Source: Candidatus Aerophobota bacterium (lineage in GTDB: Bacteria > Aerophobota > Aerophobia > Aerophobales > AE-B3A). Taken from it: 17,232 nucleotides of DNA. The position numbers and the translations under genes were made by a program. Shown here one piece after another: positions 15,508 to 17,232 of the stretch (the first letter of the stretch is position 1; every line of letters begins with the position of its first letter). The notes below the pieces were generated by a model. The model was not told the origin of the DNA. It saw only the letters and a list, made by a program, of their open reading frames with translations, and searched no databases. The stretch is from positions 1 to 17,232 of the forward strand of contig DAOVGK010000090.1 of the NCBI GenBank assembly GCA_030672445.1, in the 5' to 3' direction.

Positions 15508-15597
15508 TCAATGAAAGGTTTCTGCATTCATTGGTTTCAATTGTGCCATGAGAGTTGCTTCTTGGGCTGCCAGTCTATTTTGCTTTTGATGCGGCAA
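15508..15597 (-). CDS. Micro-ORF A upstream of the tRNA-Arg/tRNA-Ser genes
   Basis: A 29-codon frame starts at a TTG (15597) with AAAGG 6 nt upstream and ends at TGA (15510-15508), just before tRNA-Arg. The peptide contains PHQKQNR, L, then AAQEATLMAQLK, and a unique tail. Copy B (16630-16707) encodes the same residues except Leu to Ala, and its isolated base changes are synonymous (CAT/CAC, AAG/AAA, AAT/AAC, AAA/AAG). That pattern suggests translation. The predicted transcription start is only about 8 nt before the TTG, so the mRNA may be nearly leaderless. Function unknown. A structured RNA leader is the alternative. Confidence 0.45.
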   Translation of the reverse strand: MPHQKQNRLAAQEATLMAQLKPMNAETFH

Positions 15598-15655
15598 AGA
15601 ATACCTTTCTTAACATAGCAAAAAAAACCTTCTTGTCAATTTTGTGGGTTCTATG
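15536..15655 (-). repeat. Direct repeat copy A (promoter plus micro-ORF cassette)
   Basis: It aligns without gaps to 16646-16765 at an offset of 1110. The first 35 bases (15536-15570) are identical, and the whole block is about 80% identical by eye. It carries a minus-strand promoter and the start of micro-ORF A. Confidence 0.85.
15612..15639 (-). promoter_or_regulatory. Promoter for micro-ORF A and the tRNA-Arg/tRNA-Ser genes
   Basis: On the minus strand TTGACA (15639-15634), a 16-nt spacer and TATGTT (15617-15612). The -35 hexamer and the spacing are conserved in copy B, which supports function. Confidence 0.7.
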
Positions 15656-15776
15656 ATAAAATATGTGGTAAGAAATTAATATGGAAAGAGCAGATATCAC
15701 TCAGAGCTTAACGTTGAGACCTACGACACAGGAGCTAAATAACTGGGGTTGCCGGACAGATTTTGTGTTTGGTTAG

Positions 15777-15819
15777 AAAAACAAAATCAACGTCTGGGAG
15801 GAGGTCTAACTCTGACGTT
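15777..15819 (-). terminator. Possible terminator after the toxin-antitoxin operon
   Basis: On the minus strand AACGTC (15819-15814) pairs with GACGTT (15794-15789) across a 19-nt loop, followed by GATTTTGTTTTTC. The stem is short but the T-rich tail is in the right place, just after the stop of the 43-codon ORF. Confidence 0.35.
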
Positions 15820-15937
15820 TTGAAACAATACTAGGGATTAAGCTAAGAGACCTTGCTATCTGACCAGAAAGAGTCTGATTTAAGCGACCTTTTAGCTCTT
15901 CTGTTTTCTCTGCCTGGACTACTCTAGGTTTTCTCAT
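15806..15937 (-). CDS. Small hypothetical protein downstream of the PIN toxin (43 residues)
   Basis: The ATG at 15937 lies 3 nt after the toxin stop codon, and the frame ends with TAG at 15808-15806. The peptide is basic and hydrophilic at first (RKPRVVQAEKTEELKGRL) and then mildly hydrophobic (LSLIPSIV). No family was recognised and the only possible ribosome site is the GAG just before the toxin stop. The tight spacing suggests translational coupling, so it may be a third cistron of the operon, but chance cannot be excluded. Confidence 0.35.
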   Translation of the reverse strand: MRKPRVVQAEKTEELKGRLNQTLSGQIARSLSLIPSIVSKRQS

Positions 15938-15940
15938 TGC

Positions 15941-16432
15941 TTACTCAAACCATATTGCCGGAGCAAACTCTCTGCTTATATTTGAAATTCTACATAATCT
16001 GGCATCCCTTGTTAAAATCAGAACCTCATTAGGAAAATGTATCCTTTTAAGTTCAATACCCATAGCAATTACTAGAATGTCAAAAGTGGACAGTGCATTT
16101 TCTTTGTTCGTATAGGGTTCTTTCTGTTCGATTTTGTATATTTTGTGAGTATTTAAATTGTGATATCTATGCAAATCATAACAATAAAGAATTCTCCTAT
16201 TATGTATTGCTCTTGTGAATTTACCTCTCCACTTGGTATACAAAGTGTTTCCTATTTTTTGGTCTCTGTAGAAAAATCTAGCGAAAGTATTGAAAACCTC
16301 CGGAACACAAAACTGAGGTATATAGAGAAAAGCCGTTCCATTAGCCTTTTCCGTAAAGAAATTCGTCTTTATTTTATCTAGGTTTTCAATTGCATATACA
16401 AAAGCACTAGTGTCTATCAAGTAATACTTCAT
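15941..16432 (-). CDS. PIN-domain ribonuclease toxin (VapC-like)
   Basis: This 163-residue protein has the PIN-domain acidic set: Asp7 in YLIDTSAFVYA, Glu45 in VPEVFNTF, Asp118 in LSTFDILVIAMG and Asp143 in LTRDARL. Such proteins are Mg-dependent RNases, usually cutting tRNA or rRNA and held inactive by a cognate antitoxin. Its ATG overlaps the stop codon of the upstream small gene by 4 bp (ATGA), the usual arrangement of such pairs. It is somewhat longer than typical VapC (about 130). The presence of tRNA genes on both sides is notable, but no target can be inferred from position alone. Confidence 0.75.
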   Translation of the reverse strand: MKYYLIDTSAFVYAIENLDKIKTNFFTEKANGTAFLYIPQFCVPEVFNTFARFFYRDQKIGNTLYTKWRGKFTRAIHNRRILYCYDLHRYHNLNTHKIYKIEQKEPYTNKENALSTFDILVIAMGIELKRIHFPNEVLILTRDARLCRISNISREFAPAIWFE

Positions 16433-16596
16433 TTCTTTTGTTTTTTCTCTGACATATACATTTTATATGGTGAACCTTTAACTTTTTTGCACAGATCATG
16501 CATGGCTTGAATTGCCTCTAATCCCTTAGCGACTTCGACATTGACTCTTTTACCATTTTCCCTAGCTGATTTTTTTGCTTTCTCAAGTAAGTTCAT
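16429..16596 (-). CDS. Putative antitoxin partner of the PIN protein (55 residues)
   Basis: The ATG at 16596 (MNLLEKAKKSARENGKRVN) is preferred over an in-frame ATG at 16611, since the latter would start within the GGAGG-(G) ribosome site itself; the run of nine G bases here is worth noting as error- or slip-prone. The peptide is short and basic, with a lysine-rich end (MSEKKQKK), and overlaps the toxin start by 4 bp. Its size and place fit an antitoxin, but no known antitoxin DNA-binding motif was recognised. It is probably transcribed from the promoter at 16722-16749. Confidence 0.55.
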   Translation of the reverse strand: MNLLEKAKKSARENGKRVNVEVAKGLEAIQAMHDLCKKVKGSPYKMYMSEKKQKK

Positions 16597-16629
16597 TCCC
16601 CCCCCCTCCAAACTCTAATTTTAATAGAA

Positions 16630-16707
16630 CTACTTATGTTCACTCTTCAATTGTGCCATGAGAGTTGCTTCTTGGGCTGCGGCTCTGTTTTGTTTTTGGT
16701 GCGGCAA
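16630..16707 (-). CDS. Micro-ORF B upstream of the toxin-antitoxin operon
   Basis: A 25-codon frame runs from a TTG (16707) to TAG (16632-16630), 33 nt before the antitoxin start. It encodes PHQKQNR, A, then AAQEATLMAQLK as in copy A, with a different short tail (SEHK). AAAAG lies upstream of the TTG. As in copy A, isolated differences are third-position and synonymous. It could be a leader peptide controlling the downstream genes, or simply a partner copy carried along with the promoter. Confidence 0.45.
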   Translation of the reverse strand: MPHQKQNRAAAQEATLMAQLKSEHK

Positions 16708-16765
16708 AGGATACTTTTGTTAATATAACAAAAAGTCCCTTATTGTCAATTTTTTCGGGCTCTAT
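16646..16765 (-). repeat. Direct repeat copy B (promoter plus micro-ORF cassette)
   Basis: The partner of 15536-15655. The two copies bracket about 990 bp that contain the toxin-antitoxin operon, as if that segment entered with, or by recombination between, the duplicated block. Confidence 0.85.
16722..16749 (-). promoter_or_regulatory. Promoter for micro-ORF B and the toxin-antitoxin operon
   Basis: On the minus strand TTGACA (16749-16744), a 16-nt spacer and TATATT (16727-16722). Its near identity in form to the tRNA promoter at 15612-15639, in otherwise diverged flanks, argues that it is used. Confidence 0.7.
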
Positions 16766-16962
16766 TTAAGAGGTTCCTGCGACCTGTTGGAATCCCGGGT
16801 GCCTTGAGCAGTGGGTTGATGGCTATGAACTGAAGCCTGCCGGCCTCACTGTCGTTCGCTGATAATTCAGAGCTGAGAATTAAGAATTGAGAACCAAGAA
16901 AGAAAAAAACCTCTTTGTAAGTCTTAGTTCTCAATGCTTAGTTCTTAATTCTATTTACACTC
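16766..16962. other. Intergenic region with higher-GC block and palindromic repeat
   Basis: No gene is supported. 16770-16860 is richer in GC than its surroundings and might be a relic or dispersed repeat; the apparent minus-strand ORF over it (16746-16934) has no ribosome site. The right part holds the inverted repeat described separately. Confidence 0.3.
16876..16952. repeat. Imperfect inverted repeat next to tRNA-Ser(GGA)
   Basis: 16876-16899 (AGAATTAAGAATTGAGAACC...) is the inverse of 16922-16952, with one mismatch or two and a 7-nt insertion in the right arm. It could fold as a long hairpin of about 75 nt. The 15 bases 16938-16952 also have a perfect inverted match at 17064-17078, across the tRNA gene. 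Confidence 0.6.
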
Positions 16963-16969
16963 TGGCGGA
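16922..16969. repeat. Direct repeat, copy 1 (48 bp, at the 3' end of tRNA-Ser(GGA))
   Basis: These 48 bases match 17185-17232 with one mismatch (base 27). The repeat includes the CCA end and first acceptor bases of the tRNA gene, so flank and tRNA end were duplicated together. It contains internal TTAGTTCT units. Confidence 0.85.
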
Positions 16970-17055
16970 GAGGGAGGGATTCGAACCCTCGGGAAAGCTT
17001 TAGGCCCTCCACACGATTTCCAATCGTGCACTTTCAACCACTCAGTCACCTCTCC
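16963..17055 (-). tRNA. tRNA-Ser(GGA)
   Basis: On the minus strand GGAGAGG pairs with CCTCTCC, discriminator G and encoded CCA. The anticodon stem CACGA/TCGTG closes the loop TTGGAAA with anticodon GGA. A long variable arm (class II) and T loop TTCGAAT are present. Its acceptor stem and T arm are the same as in tRNA-Ser(GCT). Confidence 0.95.
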
Positions 17056-17184
17056 AATAATTCAGAATTAAGAACTAAAAAAAGTATCTTTGTAGCTTTC
17101 GCTCGACTGCGCAACCTAAAGGTTGCGGCTACCATATTTGATCCCTCTACCCCTTTAATTCCCTAATCCTTTAATTATTATAAC
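17056..17184. other. Intergenic spacer with a short palindrome
   Basis: No gene is seen. CGCAACC (17110-17116) and GGTTGCG (17121-17127) form a perfect 7-bp stem with a TAAA loop in otherwise AT-rich DNA, like a small dispersed palindromic element. No clear promoter for tRNA-Ser(GGA) was found. Confidence 0.4.
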
Positions 17185-17232
17185 TCTTAGTTCTCAATGC
17201 TTAGTTCTTAGTTCTATTTACACTCTGGCGGA
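17185..17232. repeat. Direct repeat, copy 2 (48 bp, cut by the window end)
   Basis: Matches 16922-16969 with one mismatch; the period is 263 bp. It may extend beyond the window. Confidence 0.85.
17226..17232 (-). tRNA. 3' tip of a further tRNA (probably serine), cut by window end
   Basis: The last seven bases read TCCGCCA on the minus strand: three acceptor bases, discriminator G and CCA, in the same flank as tRNA-Ser(GGA). Identity as tRNA-Ser is inferred from that shared flank only. Confidence 0.5.

Noticed and set aside
16746..16934. Minus-strand ORF of 62 codons
   Set aside because: No ribosome site, covers the palindromic repeat and the -35 box of the toxin-antitoxin promoter, and has no recognisable family.

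Overview
This window looks like a piece of an uncultured, AT-rich bacterial genome, probably an anaerobe living on plant or other glycans. The lineage cannot be fixed from the sequence. A candidate phylum such as Aerophobota, Atribacterota or Omnitrophota is only a guess, based on the mix of sugar ABC transporters, an unusual glycosidase and several uroporphyrinogen-decarboxylase-like (URO-D) genes.

Layout. (1) 1-509, minus strand: the 5' part of a family-1 sugar-binding protein with a long leader and a promoter near 810-837. (2) 510-1616: no convincing gene. It holds that leader, a 3' tRNA relic (997-1042), a plus-strand promoter (1116-1143) and a long leader with an AT palindrome. (3) 1617-8321, plus strand: a sugar-utilisation operon with a CUT2-type substrate-binding protein, a single-domain ATPase, a permease, a raffinose-synthase/Sip1-like glycoside hydrolase (GH36-type fold) and a URO-D/MtaA-like protein. 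A strong GC hairpin separates the binding protein from the ATPase. A 291-bp possible insertion separates ATPase and permease. (4) 8548-9966: pyruvate kinase, so sugar catabolism continues. (5) 10032-15299: a DNA-repair-like pair. A MrfB/YprB-type exonuclease on the minus strand stands divergent to a MrfA/YprA-type helicase on the plus strand, and the helicase carries its own C-terminal DEDD exonuclease domain. A decayed small ORF lies between them. The helicase is followed by a tiny bridging ORF and a second URO-D-family protein. (6) 15315-17232, minus strand: tRNA-Ser(GCT), tRNA-Arg(GCG), a PIN-domain toxin/antitoxin pair with a possible third small cistron, tRNA-Ser(GGA) and the edge of another tRNA, among many short repeats.

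The most unusual signal is in region 6. A ~120-bp block is present twice (15536-15655 and 16646-16765, offset exactly 1110, no gaps). One copy is upstream of the tRNA-Arg/tRNA-Ser genes and the other upstream of the toxin-antitoxin operon. Each copy carries a minus-strand TTGACA-16-TAtrTT promoter followed directly by a 25-29 codon ORF. In the shared part of the ORF every isolated base difference is synonymous, which suggests a translated micro-protein or leader peptide. The second notable feature is the helicase-exonuclease fusion standing beside a free exonuclease of the same class.
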